64,000 nt of DNA from Spongiibacter thalassae (GTDB lineage: Bacteria > Pseudomonadota > Gammaproteobacteria > Pseudomonadales > Spongiibacteraceae). The position numbers were made by a program, and so were the translations under genes. This document shows positions 32,933-41,500 of this stretch, in pieces. Numbering within the stretch: the stretch's first letter is position 1; every line of letters begins with the position of its first letter. The DNA lies in NCBI RefSeq assembly GCF_012272835.1, contig NZ_JAAWWK010000003.1, forward strand, positions 1 through 64,000, given 5' to 3'. Below the pieces are notes generated by a model. The model searched no databases and was not told the origin of the DNA. It saw only the letters and a list, made by a program, of their open reading frames with translations.

Positions 32933-35020
32933 TTACTTGGCGGCGGCTTTCTTTTCTTTCTCTTTGGCGATGACTGCCTCGGCAACGTTGGCAGGGCACG
33001 GTGCGTAGTGGGAGAACTCCATGGAGAACTGGCCACGACCAGAGGTCATTGTACGCAGGGTGCTGATGTAGCCGAACATTTCTGACAGCGGAACGTCTGC
33101 CTTGACGCGAACGCCGGTCGCATTGGGTTCCTGACCGGAGATCATGCCACGGCGGCGGTTCAGGTCGCCGATAACATCACCCACGTGATCTTCGGGGCTG
33201 TACACGTCTACCTTCATCATTGGCTCAAGCAGCTGTGGGCCAGCTTTCGGCATAGACTGACGGAATGCACCTTTGGCGGCGATTTCGAAGGCTACGGCCG
33301 AGGAGTCAACGGCGTGGAAGCCACCGTCGAACAGGTTGATAACAACGTCCAGTACCGGGAATCCAGCCAGCGGGCCAGTACCCATCATTGAGCGGAAGCC
33401 CTTCTCGATAGCCGGGAAGAATTCCTTGGGAACGTTACCGCCGACAACCGTTGAGGTGAAGGTGAAGCCTGAGTTAGGCTCGCCGGGCTCAATGGTGTAG
33501 TCGATCTTACCGAACTGACCGGAACCACCAGACTGCTTCTTGTGGGTGTAGCTGTCTTCGATTTTCTTGGTGATGGTTTCGCGATAGGCCACCTGAGGCT
33601 GGCCGACCACCAGGTCAACACCGTAGGTACGACGCAGAATGTCGACTTTGATGTCGAGGTGGAGTTCGCCCATGCCCTTGAGGATGGTTTCACCGGAATC
33701 TTCGTCGGTTTCGACGCGGAAGGTCGGGTCTTCGGCAACCATTTTGCCAATAGCGATACCCATTTTCTCGGTTGAACCCTTGTCTTTAGGGGTAACAGAG
33801 ATAGAGATAACTGGCTCGGGGAAGACCATGGCTTCCAGCGTACAGGGGTGGTTCGGGTCACACAGGGTGTGGCCGGTCTGTACGTTCTTCATACCAACGA
33901 TGGCGATAATGTCGCCGGCGTGGGCATTGCTCAGCTCGTTGCGCTCGTCAGCCTGCATTTCCACCATTCGGCCGACACGCTCTGTCTTGCCAGTGAAGGA
34001 GTTGTAAATCGTGTCGCCTTTCTTGATTTTGCCCGAGTAAACTCGAACGAAGGTCAGGGCGCCGAAACGGTCGTCCATGATTTTGAAGGCCAGTGCGCGG
34101 AAGGGCTCATCGGGAGAAACGATCGCGTATTCGCCGTTGGGGTTGCCCTCTTCGTCGGTCAGTGGTTGCGGGTTAACTTCGGTGGGCGACGGCAGATAGT
34201 CGACAACGGCGTCCAGCAACAACTGCATGCCTTTGTTTTTAAAGGCAGAACCACAGTAAGTCGGGAAGAAGGCCAGCTCCAGAGTACCTTTGCGGATGCA
34301 GCGTTTGATGTCGTCGATAGAGGGCTCTTCGCCTTCCATGTAGGCCATCATCAGGTCGTCGTCCATTTCTACCGCGGTTTCAATCAACTGCTCGCGGTAC
34401 ATGGCAACTTCGTCCGCCATGTCGGCGGGCACGTCGGTTACGCTGTAGTTTTCAGGTTGTCCGGTTTCATCCCAGATGTAAGCCTGATTGCTCAGCAGGT
34501 CGACAACGCCCTTGAACTCGTCTTCGCGGCCGATGGGCAGCGTCATGATGAGGGGGTTGGCGCCCAGTACTTTCTTGACCTGCTCGGTAACGCGCAGGAA
34601 GTCTGCGCCGACGCGGTCAAGTTTGTTAACAAAGATCAGACGAGATACTTTGGATTCGTTCGCGTAGCGCCAGTTGGTCTCTGACTGGGGCTCAACACCA
34701 CCGGAGCCACAGAATACGCCGATACCGCCGTCAAGAACTTTCAATGAGCGGTAAACTTCTACTGTAAAGTCAACGTGTCCAGGGGTGTCGATAACGTTAA
34801 GGCGGTGACCTTTCCATTCACAGGTAACAGCAGCGGACTGGATGGTAATACCACGCTCAGCTTCCTGTTCCATGAAGTCTGTGGTTGATTCACCTTCGTG
34901 AACCTCACCAAGCTTGTGGATTTTACCCGTAAGCTTGAGTACGCGCTCAGTGGTGGTGGTTTTTCCGGCATCAACGTGGGCGAAAATACCGATGTTTCGG
35001 TAGAAGGATAGATCAGTCAT
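32933..35020 (-). CDS. fusB: Elongation factor G, second paralogue type (EF-G2)
   Basis: A 695-residue translational GTPase. The G-domain motifs are complete: [35 protein letters not shown] and GSAF. All five domains are present through to the lysine-rich end (EKEKKAAAK). The gene stands alone between a lipoprotein and a porin gene, not in an rpsL-rpsG-fusA-tufA operon. The sequence ([33 protein letters not shown]) is that of the second EF-G found in Vibrio, Shewanella and relatives. EF-G2 paralogues may divide translocation and ribosome recycling or act under stress. It has its own terminator. The name fusB follows use in related species. Confidence 0.9.
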   Translation of the reverse strand: MTDLSFYRNIGIFAHVDAGKTTTTERVLKLTGKIHKLGEVHEGESTTDFMEQEAERGITIQSAAVTCEWKGHRLNVIDTPGHVDFTVEVYRSLKVLDGGIGVFCGSGGVEPQSETNWRYANESKVSRLIFVNKLDRVGADFLRVTEQVKKVLGANPLIMTLPIGREDEFKGVVDLLSNQAYIWDETGQPENYSVTDVPADMADEVAMYREQLIETAVEMDDDLMMAYMEGEEPSIDDIKRCIRKGTLELAFFPTYCGSAFKNKGMQLLLDAVVDYLPSPTEVNPQPLTDEEGNPNGEYAIVSPDEPFRALAFKIMDDRFGALTFVRVYSGKIKKGDTIYNSFTGKTERVGRMVEMQADERNELSNAHAGDIIAIVGMKNVQTGHTLCDPNHPCTLEAMVFPEPVISISVTPKDKGSTEKMGIAIGKMVAEDPTFRVETDEDSGETILKGMGELHLDIKVDILRRTYGVDLVVGQPQVAYRETITKKIEDSYTHKKQSGGSGQFGKIDYTIEPGEPNSGFTFTSTVVGGNVPKEFFPAIEKGFRSMMGTGPLAGFPVLDVVINLFDGGFHAVDSSAVAFEIAAKGAFRQSMPKAGPQLLEPMMKVDVYSPEDHVGDVIGDLNRRRGMISGQEPNATGVRVKADVPLSEMFGYISTLRTMTSGRGQFSMEFSHYAPCPANVAEAVIAKEKEKKAAAK

Positions 35021-35202
35021 AGCGCTCTCTAATAAACTGGGTAAAAAATAGGCCGCTACTATAAAGGAAGACGAGCAAATTTTCTCGTAGAAAAAGAAGT
35101 ATCGGACAATTCTTGTTGGTTTTTTTCAGCAATTTGCCGAAAACCGGCCCATTCTATTTATCTTCGGTCGCTTATGCGACCCTCTGGACGGCCTTTATGC
35201 AC

Positions 35203-35226
35203 AAAAAAGGGCCGCAATGGCGGCCC
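35203..35226 (-). terminator. Terminator of the porin-like gene
   Basis: On the minus strand GGGCCGC / GCGGCCC with loop CATT is followed by TTTTTT. It lies 22 bases past the stop of the outer-membrane protein gene at 35248. Confidence 0.85.
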
Positions 35227-35247
35227 CGGGTGCTACAGAGGTTTGGG

Positions 35248-36033
35248 TTAGAAGCGCAATGAGGCGCCGATCAGTACCCCTTCCGTTTCTAAAACCGCGT
35301 CCTGGTCAAAGTAGGCCGCTACCAGTTGCAGATTGGGTTGCGGGAAGTAGCTGAGGTCGAGGGTGACGGTGTCCGAGTCGATATCGCCAACTTCTTCAAG
35401 CTCCGCTGACAGGCCGATACCAAATGCGGGGTTGAAATAGTAGGTGCCGCCCACGCCGATAGCGTGACCGTTGTCGCTGTCGCCGTCGATATAGGCCAGA
35501 GACAGGTCGTAGGCAAAGCTGGCGCCCTGCATCAGTGAATTGACCCCGTGGAAGTCTACGCCCAGACGATCTTCGTCAACACTGTCGTCATCGCTGGTTT
35601 GGTAGGACACAACCACATCGGCATTGGGGGTGAGATAAGTACCGGCGCCAATTCGCACGCTATCGGACTCTTCGTCGCCGTATTCCGTTGTGGAGTAGCC
35701 GGCTTCCAGAATGACGTTTTGCGCGGTGACAGCGCGGCCGCCAAAGCTGAAGGTGTCGAGGTCGTCGGCGTTGTCAAAATCCGGTTCAATGCTGGTAAAG
35801 CCAAAATTGATTGAGCTGCTGCGACTGAGGAAGGCTGCCTCGGCGAGTGGACCTTTGCTGGTATCCACCGGAGCGAAGTGAAGTGCGCCGAGTACTCCGA
35901 ACGTGTCGAAATCAACCTCGTTATTACCCTGGCTGATATCCCCCTGACCGACAAAAGCGCCTGCCTCGAACTGGTAGTCAGCGTGAGCGAAGGCCGCGCC
36001 GAATAGAGCAATGGCAAGTACGGATTTTTTCAT
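35248..36033 (-). CDS. Porin-like outer-membrane protein
   Basis: A 261-residue exported protein with signal peptide MKKSVLAIALFGAAFAHA and a mature domain made of alternating beta-strands rich in Asp, Gly, Tyr and Phe. It ends in ASLRF, the terminal phenylalanine expected for outer-membrane barrels. It looks like a small anion-poor, acidic barrel of the putative general porin type; no specific ligand is suggested. ATG 36033 is chosen because GGGG precedes it by about 8 bases and it gives an exact signal peptide; a TTG at 36045 is not needed. It stands alone, with its own terminator. Confidence 0.8.
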   Translation of the reverse strand: MKKSVLAIALFGAAFAHADYQFEAGAFVGQGDISQGNNEVDFDTFGVLGALHFAPVDTSKGPLAEAAFLSRSSSINFGFTSIEPDFDNADDLDTFSFGGRAVTAQNVILEAGYSTTEYGDEESDSVRIGAGTYLTPNADVVVSYQTSDDDSVDEDRLGVDFHGVNSLMQGASFAYDLSLAYIDGDSDNGHAIGVGGTYYFNPAFGIGLSAELEEVGDIDSDTVTLDLSYFPQPNLQLVAAYFDQDAVLETEGVLIGASLRF

Positions 36034-36209
36034 GGTATTCCCCAAAGAGTATTTACAGAACTGGGTTTATGGTGACGATGCGTCGTTACGCGATTGCGCT
36101 CTGTATTGGTGCGCTTTGTGTGCTGAAACGGTGCATCGAGTAGAGCGTAGCACTGGAGTATGACTACGCAGGTGGGGGTAAAAGTATTTTTTGGCGGAAT
36201 GTGAGGTGG

Positions 36210-36863
36210 TTAAAGTCTTTGGCCATAGCCACGGAACTTTTCGAAAACCGCCATCATCTGTTCTCGATCCAGGAGTTCCGGTTCTCCGCCTTGCCGGGCC
36301 AGCAGGTACATTCGGGCGAGGGATTCGACTTCTGCCGCCAGTGCCAATGCGCGCTGTGGGGTGTCGCCCACACTGATCTGGCCGTGATTTGCCATTAGAC
36401 AAGCCGTGCGATCAGTCAGCGCAAGCGCGACCTGTTCGGCGAGCTGTTCAGTGCCAAACAGCGCGTAGTCGCAGCAGGGGATGGAGTCGCCGCCGGCAAT
36501 GCTCACCATATAATGAAAGGCGGGTATTGGTAGATGTTTGCAGGCCAGTGCCGTTGCAAAGGGAGAGTGGCAGTGGACAATGGCCTGGGTGGCGGGGCGG
36601 CACTGGTACAGCCGCAGGTGCATCAGCCATTCGCTGGACGGGCGCAAAGAGCCGGTATATAGAGGGGCGTCTGTGCTGTCGCCCTCGACAAAAACAAAGT
36701 CGTCGGCTGTGGCCGAGGCGGCCTTGAGGCCGCTGGCGCTGACTAGCATGCCATCGCACCAGCGCGCGGAGATGTTGCCGCTGGCGCCTGGGCTCAGGTC
36801 GCCAGCGGCCATTTCACGCAGACACTGCGCCAAGCTCTGGCGCAGTGGGCCCTCGTCGTTCAT
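36210..36863 (-). CDS. Class II aldolase/adducin-family protein
   Basis: A 217-residue protein of the zinc-dependent class II aldolase fold. Candidate metal ligands are His in [10 protein letters not shown] (about residues 97 and 99) and His in ANHGQI (about 160), with substrate-phosphate or oxyanion loops GASGNISAR and VSASGLK. Relatives include fuculose-phosphate aldolase and methylthioribulose-phosphate dehydratase; the exact reaction cannot be told. Its ATG overlaps the htpX stop by four bases (ATGA), so the two are translationally coupled although their functions appear unrelated. Confidence 0.8.
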   Translation of the reverse strand: MNDEGPLRQSLAQCLREMAAGDLSPGASGNISARWCDGMLVSASGLKAASATADDFVFVEGDSTDAPLYTGSLRPSSEWLMHLRLYQCRPATQAIVHCHSPFATALACKHLPIPAFHYMVSIAGGDSIPCCDYALFGTEQLAEQVALALTDRTACLMANHGQISVGDTPQRALALAAEVESLARMYLLARQGGEPELLDREQMMAVFEKFRGYGQRL

Positions 36864-37747
36864 GCGCCTTTGCGCAGGGCCTGAATGCGATCTTCCAACG
36901 GCGGGTGGGAGCTGAATAGCGCGCCGAAGTCCCGTTTGCTGCCGGTGCGAATGCCGAAGGCGGTGAGCTCATCGGGCATGTCGGCAGGCAGCCCCTGCTG
37001 GCGTTGCAGGGCGCGCAGGGCCGAGATCATATCCTCGCGGTTGGCCAGGGTGGCGCCGGCCTCGTCGGCACGGAATTCCCGCCAGCGTGAGAACTTCATC
37101 ACGATCATCGAGGCGAGCAGGCCCAGTACCATTTCGGCGACAAAGGTGACGATATAGAAGCCGATGCCGTGGCCGCGCTCGGTTTTGAATACGACCCGAT
37201 CAACGGTGTGGCCAATAATCCGCGCAAAGAACATGACGAAGGTGTTCACTACGCCCTGAATCAAGCTGAGGGTAATCATATCGCCGTTAGCGACATGGCC
37301 GATCTCGTGGGCGAGAACTGCGCGGACTTCTTTTGGGTTCATCTGTTGCAGCAGCCCCTCCGACACAGCCACCAGTGCCGCGTTACGGTTCCAGCCGGTA
37401 GCGAAGGCGTTGGCGGCAGGCGAGGGGAAAATACCCACTTCCGGCATACTGATGCCGGCTTTCTGGGCTAGCTCCGCCACGGTTTCCATTAACCAACGTT
37501 CCTGCTGGTTGCGGGGTTGGGTGATGATCTCGGTGCGGGTGGAGCGTTTGGCCATCCATTTGGAGATAAACAGCGACACCAGCGAGCCGCTCATGCCAAA
37601 TACGGCGCAGAAAATAAGCAGGGACCTCAGGTCGAGATCGACGCCATTGGCAGACATATAACTGCTTACGCCAAGCAGGCTGAGGGTGATACTGGCCACC
37701 GCGATTACAGCCAGGTTGGTGGCAAGAAACAGCAGAATGCGCATCAT
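36860..37747 (-). CDS. htpX: Membrane zinc metalloprotease HtpX
   Basis: A 295-residue inner-membrane M48 protease that degrades damaged membrane proteins together with FtsH in E. coli. N-terminal spans are near 5-25 and 35-55, the zinc motif HEIGH is at about 147-151 and the third ligand Glu is in the [11 protein letters not shown] region. Two further hydrophobic segments lie between about 160 and 215. Length and N-terminus ([15 protein letters not shown]) match family members. Expression elsewhere is stress-controlled; no heat-shock or Cpx-type site is obvious here. It precedes the aldolase-like gene with a four-base overlap. Confidence 0.95.
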   Translation of the reverse strand: MMRILLFLATNLAVIAVASITLSLLGVSSYMSANGVDLDLRSLLIFCAVFGMSGSLVSLFISKWMAKRSTRTEIITQPRNQQERWLMETVAELAQKAGISMPEVGIFPSPAANAFATGWNRNAALVAVSEGLLQQMNPKEVRAVLAHEIGHVANGDMITLSLIQGVVNTFVMFFARIIGHTVDRVVFKTERGHGIGFYIVTFVAEMVLGLLASMIVMKFSRWREFRADEAGATLANREDMISALRALQRQQGLPADMPDELTAFGIRTGSKRDFGALFSSHPPLEDRIQALRKGA

Positions 37748-37841
37748 GGGTACAGGTTTCCTATTGGGTTGTAATAACGATTAAGTAATGGGGGCGTCGG
37801 CGGCGGTTTCAAGTGGGCTGCTGCACGCTCAGGCGCTTGGT

Positions 37842-38141
37842 TCATTCGTCTGTGGTTGGCTCTGTCAGGGTTTGCTCTGGCCCCTCGTGCTCTGCTGGCG
37901 TGGCGACCGCGTCGTTGTGGCGGCAGATTTCTACCTGTGGCTGATTCTGCTCATCGGTTTCGCAGGGGGTCGCCACGGCGCGGAGCATAATATCCTTGCT
38001 GCTTTGCTCAAAGATGACATTTACCGCTTCGTCGTAGTGGGCGGTGCGATACAGGGCGCGCCGGTCGCTGCCGTCTGTCCACTCGAACTGTTTGCTCAGA
38101 TATTGTCCGTGTTGGTTTTGTACTACAAATACGTTTGGCAT
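37842..38141 (-). CDS. Small conserved protein of unknown function
   Basis: A 99-residue protein starting MPNVFVVQNQHGQYLSKQ. Similar short proteins with this opening and a GR-ALYRT-H-DEAVN pattern are familiar from pseudomonads and marine gammaproteobacteria, always as hypothetical proteins. The first 60 residues look like a compact beta-rich domain; the last 35 are acidic and disordered (AEHEGPEQTLTEPTTDE). No membrane span or signal peptide. It lies between htpX and the J-domain gene on the same strand. Confidence 0.7.
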   Translation of the reverse strand: MPNVFVVQNQHGQYLSKQFEWTDGSDRRALYRTAHYDEAVNVIFEQSSKDIMLRAVATPCETDEQNQPQVEICRHNDAVATPAEHEGPEQTLTEPTTDE

Positions 38142-38196
38142 GGTTCTGTTGTGTAATGTTGTTGAAGTGAATGTTTCGATGGACGCGGTGGCCCGC

Positions 38197-38682
38197 CTAG
38201 CCGACCGACTTTAGCAGCAGCTCCTTTGCTGCATTGATCTGGCTGGCGAGATAGTCGTTCCCGCCTCGGTCGGGGTGAAGTTTTTGCATGAGAGAGCGGT
38301 GGGCCTGAATGATGTCGCTTTCGCTGGCATCGGCACTGACACCCAGTATGGAGCGGGCCTGGGCGAGATCCATGTCCATTGATGGCGGCGGGCGCTTGCC
38401 TTGCCCGGTGCTGCCGCTTTCCGAACGCTCGCCGGGGCTGAGCTTGTTGTAGATATGGTGCATGACAAATTGGCGAACAAAGGGCATGGCGCCACCGATG
38501 ATGCCCGCCAGCCAGTGGACGCGGCCGGTGATGGAAAGCAGCACCAATGCCGCCGCTGCACTACTGATCACCAGGGTCAGGTAATAGGAGCGGCGCTGTT
38601 CCGGGGGCTGGGAGCGAACATATTTGATAAATCGGAACAGGGCATAAATAACGGCTCCGGCAATGGCCAGCTTAATAATCAT
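38197..38682 (-). CDS. Membrane-anchored J-domain (DnaJ-like) protein
   Basis: A 161-residue protein with N-terminal membrane spans (about 2-17, 33-50, 55-75), a linker and a C-terminal J domain of about 60 residues. The J domain has the HPD motif (MQKLHPDRGGNDY) and the usual ILGVSADASESDI helix I. It should recruit and stimulate an Hsp70 at the membrane, like other type III J proteins with a terminal rather than leading J domain (TIM14/Pam18 layout). The partner Hsp70 is not in the window. Confidence 0.85.
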   Translation of the reverse strand: MIIKLAIAGAVIYALFRFIKYVRSQPPEQRRSYYLTLVISSAAAALVLLSITGRVHWLAGIIGGAMPFVRQFVMHHIYNKLSPGERSESGSTGQGKRPPPSMDMDLAQARSILGVSADASESDIIQAHRSLMQKLHPDRGGNDYLASQINAAKELLLKSVG

Positions 38683-38884
38683 CCGGTTTTCCAGTTTGTT
38701 GGCAAAGTATCAATGCTTCGAAGCGAGCCGCGAACCGGCTCTCAGCCCGAAGCATTTAAGCTGTGCTAGAGTATAGGGCATTGTCGGCTCTGGCCACACC
38801 GTTTGCTGTAGCCGAAGCAACCTCCACCTTCCGCTTGCGGCCACCTATACCCGTTTGGCGTGCAGATAGCCAGTTTGGATCGTT

Positions 38885-39862
38885 ATGTCCCCCCTTAGTA
38901 CAGTTCTTCCTTCTGATTCGCCGCATTCGGCCACGACGCCCGAGCAGCGCTTTGTGTTGTTTCAGTCGTTGTATGAAGCCAGTCAGTCTGACGATAACAA
39001 TTGGCAGCAGTTGGTTGCCCTGTTAAGCAAAGGGGCGCAGGCCGCCCAGCGGGCTCAGTTGGAGGACGTGGCCGAGCAGTTCAGCAGCGGCCAGCAAATT
39101 GTGCTCGATGAGCTGCGTGACGGTGGTGTTTTTCGCGAATGGGAGCTGGGGTTTTTACAGCTGGGGCTGGCGGTGGGTAATCTGGCGAATGTGTATCAGC
39201 GGCTGGCCGAGCACTACCGTATGTTTGCGGAATTTCGTCGTCGCCTGCGCGACAATGCGGTATTTCCTTTTGCATTACTGCTGCTGTTTGCCCTGGGCAC
39301 ACCGCTGGCCTTGTGGGCGCTGGGTGAAATCAGTGTGTTGCAGGCAATGGCTGCAGCGGGGCTGGGCTTGCTGCCGTTGGGTGTGGCGGCGGCAGTGGCG
39401 TGTATATTGCCAAGAGCGCCGGGGCTGGCGCGACGTATCAGCCGGAGCTTGTACCGCCTGCCTGGTATCGGTGCGGCATTGGCGCAATACCAGAGTTATC
39501 ATTTTGTGAATAATCTGGCGGCGTGTCTGGGGGCGGGTTTTCAGTTGCCGCAGGCATTGAAGCAGTCGGCGCGCCGGATGCCGGATACCCCGGTAAAGGG
39601 GCAGTTTAGCGGCCTGGCCAGGCAGGTCGAGCAAGGGCAGCGTTTTTCACAGGCCTTGTTGGACAGTGGTATTCTCAAGGGAGTGGAGTTGCCAATGATG
39701 GCGGCGGGAGCTGACGCCCGTCAGGTGCCAGGGCAGTTAAGTCTGGCGATCCATCGGGCGTGCGAACAGCAGCTTCAATTTTGGGCGGCATCGCTGCCGT
39801 ACCTGCTGCTAGGGCTGTTGCCCTATGTGTTGGTGGTTAATGCCTGGTTTCTTTTACGGTGA
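38885..39862 (+). CDS. Orphan type II secretion F (T2SF) domain protein
   Basis: A 325-residue membrane protein with two T2SF-like four-helix regions (about 20-120 and 195-290) separated and followed by membrane spans (near 125-145, 150-175, 298-325). This is the architecture of GspF/PilC inner-membrane platform proteins. The expected helix motifs are seen in LGLAVGNLANVYQRLAEHYR and LPMMAAGADARQVPGQLS. It is shorter than the usual 400 residues and no ATPase, prepilin or secretin gene lies nearby. It may serve a scattered pilus system or have another role. Confidence 0.75.
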   Translation: MSPLSTVLPSDSPHSATTPEQRFVLFQSLYEASQSDDNNWQQLVALLSKGAQAAQRAQLEDVAEQFSSGQQIVLDELRDGGVFREWELGFLQLGLAVGNLANVYQRLAEHYRMFAEFRRRLRDNAVFPFALLLLFALGTPLALWALGEISVLQAMAAAGLGLLPLGVAAAVACILPRAPGLARRISRSLYRLPGIGAALAQYQSYHFVNNLAACLGAGFQLPQALKQSARRMPDTPVKGQFSGLARQVEQGQRFSQALLDSGILKGVELPMMAAGADARQVPGQLSLAIHRACEQQLQFWAASLPYLLLGLLPYVLVVNAWFLLR

Positions 39863-40019
39863 GGCCTTCCAGCTCTTCGAGGTAGTGGCGGCGTCCCGAT
39901 AGTTCCTGTTCGATGGCAAAACGTTGTGAGGAGTTCTGCCATTCGGCGTTTTTCAGGATTTCCCAAAGTTTACGGCTACACAGGTTTTTTACGTTTATTT
40001 CGGTCGTTTGTTTATTCAT
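39837..40019 (-). CDS. Small conserved protein of unknown function
   Basis: A 60-residue protein beginning MNKQTTEINVKNLCSRKLWE and ending in a charged helical segment (ELSGRRHYLEELEGL). A strong AAGGAG site lies 7 bases before its ATG, which supports real translation. The 3' end overlaps the end of the T2SF gene by 26 bases on the other strand. Similar tiny LW-containing proteins occur in pseudomonads; no function is known to me. Confidence 0.65.
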   Translation of the reverse strand: MNKQTTEINVKNLCSRKLWEILKNAEWQNSSQRFAIEQELSGRRHYLEELEGLTVKETRH

Positions 40020-40199
40020 TTCTAACTCCTTGCGCTTTCTGCGCCTTACATCCTTTGTACATCTCTTAGTGGTCGGACTATCCTTGCCGACGATTATTGG
40101 CCAACGTTGATTGCAGGCTGATGACAGTGAGGCAAATTGTTGTGGTTTGCGCTAGACTGCCCGCTTTTTTGGCCTTGGCTCAAATGAGGCGACCAATTT

Positions 40200-41357
40200 A
40201 TGCACCAGACACTGCTTACTGCTGACGCGTGGCAGCGAATATTGGCTTTTTCTGCCAATAAGCCCACGCCTTGTCTTATTCTGGACCTGGACTTACTGCG
40301 TGAAAAATACCGCGAGCTAACTACTGCCTTCCCATACGCTAGCGTGTATTACGCAGTAAAAGCAAATCCAGATGTCGCTGTTCTCCAATGCTTGAACCAA
40401 CTTGGTGCCAATTTTGACATCGCGTCGGTGTTCGAATTGGACAAACTATTGGCGCTGAATATCCCCGCAGAGCGCATGAGCTATGGCAATACCATTAAAA
40501 AAGCCCGAGATATAGCCTACGCCTATGAACAGGGTATTCGCCTGTTTGCCAGCGACTGTGAATCAGACATAAGAAAATTAGCAAAGTTCGCGCCAGGTAG
40601 CCGGGTTTACGTGCGGGTGCTCACCGAAGGTTCTGATACCGCCGATTGGCCCTTGTCGCGGAAGTTCGGTTGCCAGCGGGACATGGCCATTGAGTTGATA
40701 CTGCTGGCTCGGGATCTGGGTCTGAAGCCCTGGGGGATTTCCTTCCACGTGGGTTCACAGCAGCGCGACATCAGCAGCTGGGATGCGGCGTTGGCCAAGG
40801 TGCGATTTATCTTCGATCAGCTGGCGGGCGAAGGCGTGCAGCTGGAAATGGTCAACATGGGCGGTGGCATGCCGGCCACCTACAAAAGTCGTCGCCACGA
40901 CATCGATGAGTATGGCGCTGCCATCAGCCGCTTTATCGAGGAGGATTTTGGCGGCTCTCCCCCGCACATCATTATTGAACCCGGTCGTTCGCTGGTGGCT
41001 GAGGCGGGGGTGCTGGTGTCTGAGGTGGTGCAGATTTCGACAAAATCACAGGATTCCCACGATCGCTGGGTTTATCTGGACGTCGGCCTGTTTGGCGGAT
41101 TGATTGAAGCTGTGGGAGAGGCGATTCAATATCCCCTTGCGTGGGAGGGCTGTGGTGAAACCCTCGACGAGGTGATTCTGGCCGGGCCAACCTGCGACAG
41201 CATGGATATTCTCTATGAAGACCATCGCTACAGTTTGCCGGTAGACCTGGAGGAGGGCGATCGTCTGTACTGGCTCTCGACCGGAGCCTACACCACGAGT
41301 TACAGCTCGGTGGAATTTAACGGTATTCCCCCGCTGAAAAGCTATATTCTGGAGTAA
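40200..41357 (+). CDS. PLP-dependent ornithine/diaminopimelate-type decarboxylase (fold III)
   Basis: A 385-residue alanine-racemase-fold decarboxylase of the eukaryotic-type ornithine decarboxylase group. The PLP lysine is in YYAVKANPD (Lys54), followed by FHVGSQQ, the glycine loop NMGGGMP, the phosphate-binding EPGRSL and the C-terminal substrate motif GPTCDSMDILY with the cysteine contributed across the dimer. It should make putrescine from ornithine (some relatives also act on lysine). No signal peptide. It is a single gene with a GAGG site about 10 bases before ATG 40200. A second, unrelated decarboxylase lies at 44869-47124. Confidence 0.88.
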   Translation: MHQTLLTADAWQRILAFSANKPTPCLILDLDLLREKYRELTTAFPYASVYYAVKANPDVAVLQCLNQLGANFDIASVFELDKLLALNIPAERMSYGNTIKKARDIAYAYEQGIRLFASDCESDIRKLAKFAPGSRVYVRVLTEGSDTADWPLSRKFGCQRDMAIELILLARDLGLKPWGISFHVGSQQRDISSWDAALAKVRFIFDQLAGEGVQLEMVNMGGGMPATYKSRRHDIDEYGAAISRFIEEDFGGSPPHIIIEPGRSLVAEAGVLVSEVVQISTKSQDSHDRWVYLDVGLFGGLIEAVGEAIQYPLAWEGCGETLDEVILAGPTCDSMDILYEDHRYSLPVDLEEGDRLYWLSTGAYTTSYSSVEFNGIPPLKSYILE

Positions 41358-41448
41358 TCCCGGGCGCCGGGCTCGGGCGCCGGCCTGAGCGCCAGGGTTA
41401 AGGTCTGTACACGCCGTGAATCATTCCTTTTGCCACCAGCCACCGGAT

Positions 41449-41466
41449 TGCCGCTGTACAGCGGCA
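41449..41466. terminator. Palindrome between convergent genes
   Basis: TGCCGCTGTACAGCGGCA is a perfect 18-base palindrome in the 143-base gap between the decarboxylase and the TpsB-like gene, which converge here. It has no loop and no T run, so a bidirectional stop signal is plausible but not established. Confidence 0.35.
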
Positions 41467-41500
41467 TTCGACGGCGCTGGCAGTCACTGGCGGTCAGTCA

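Noticed and set aside
33848-34684. Open frame of about 278 codons antisense to EF-G2
   Set aside because: It lies wholly inside a fully conserved EF-G gene, with no ribosome site and no recognisable motif.
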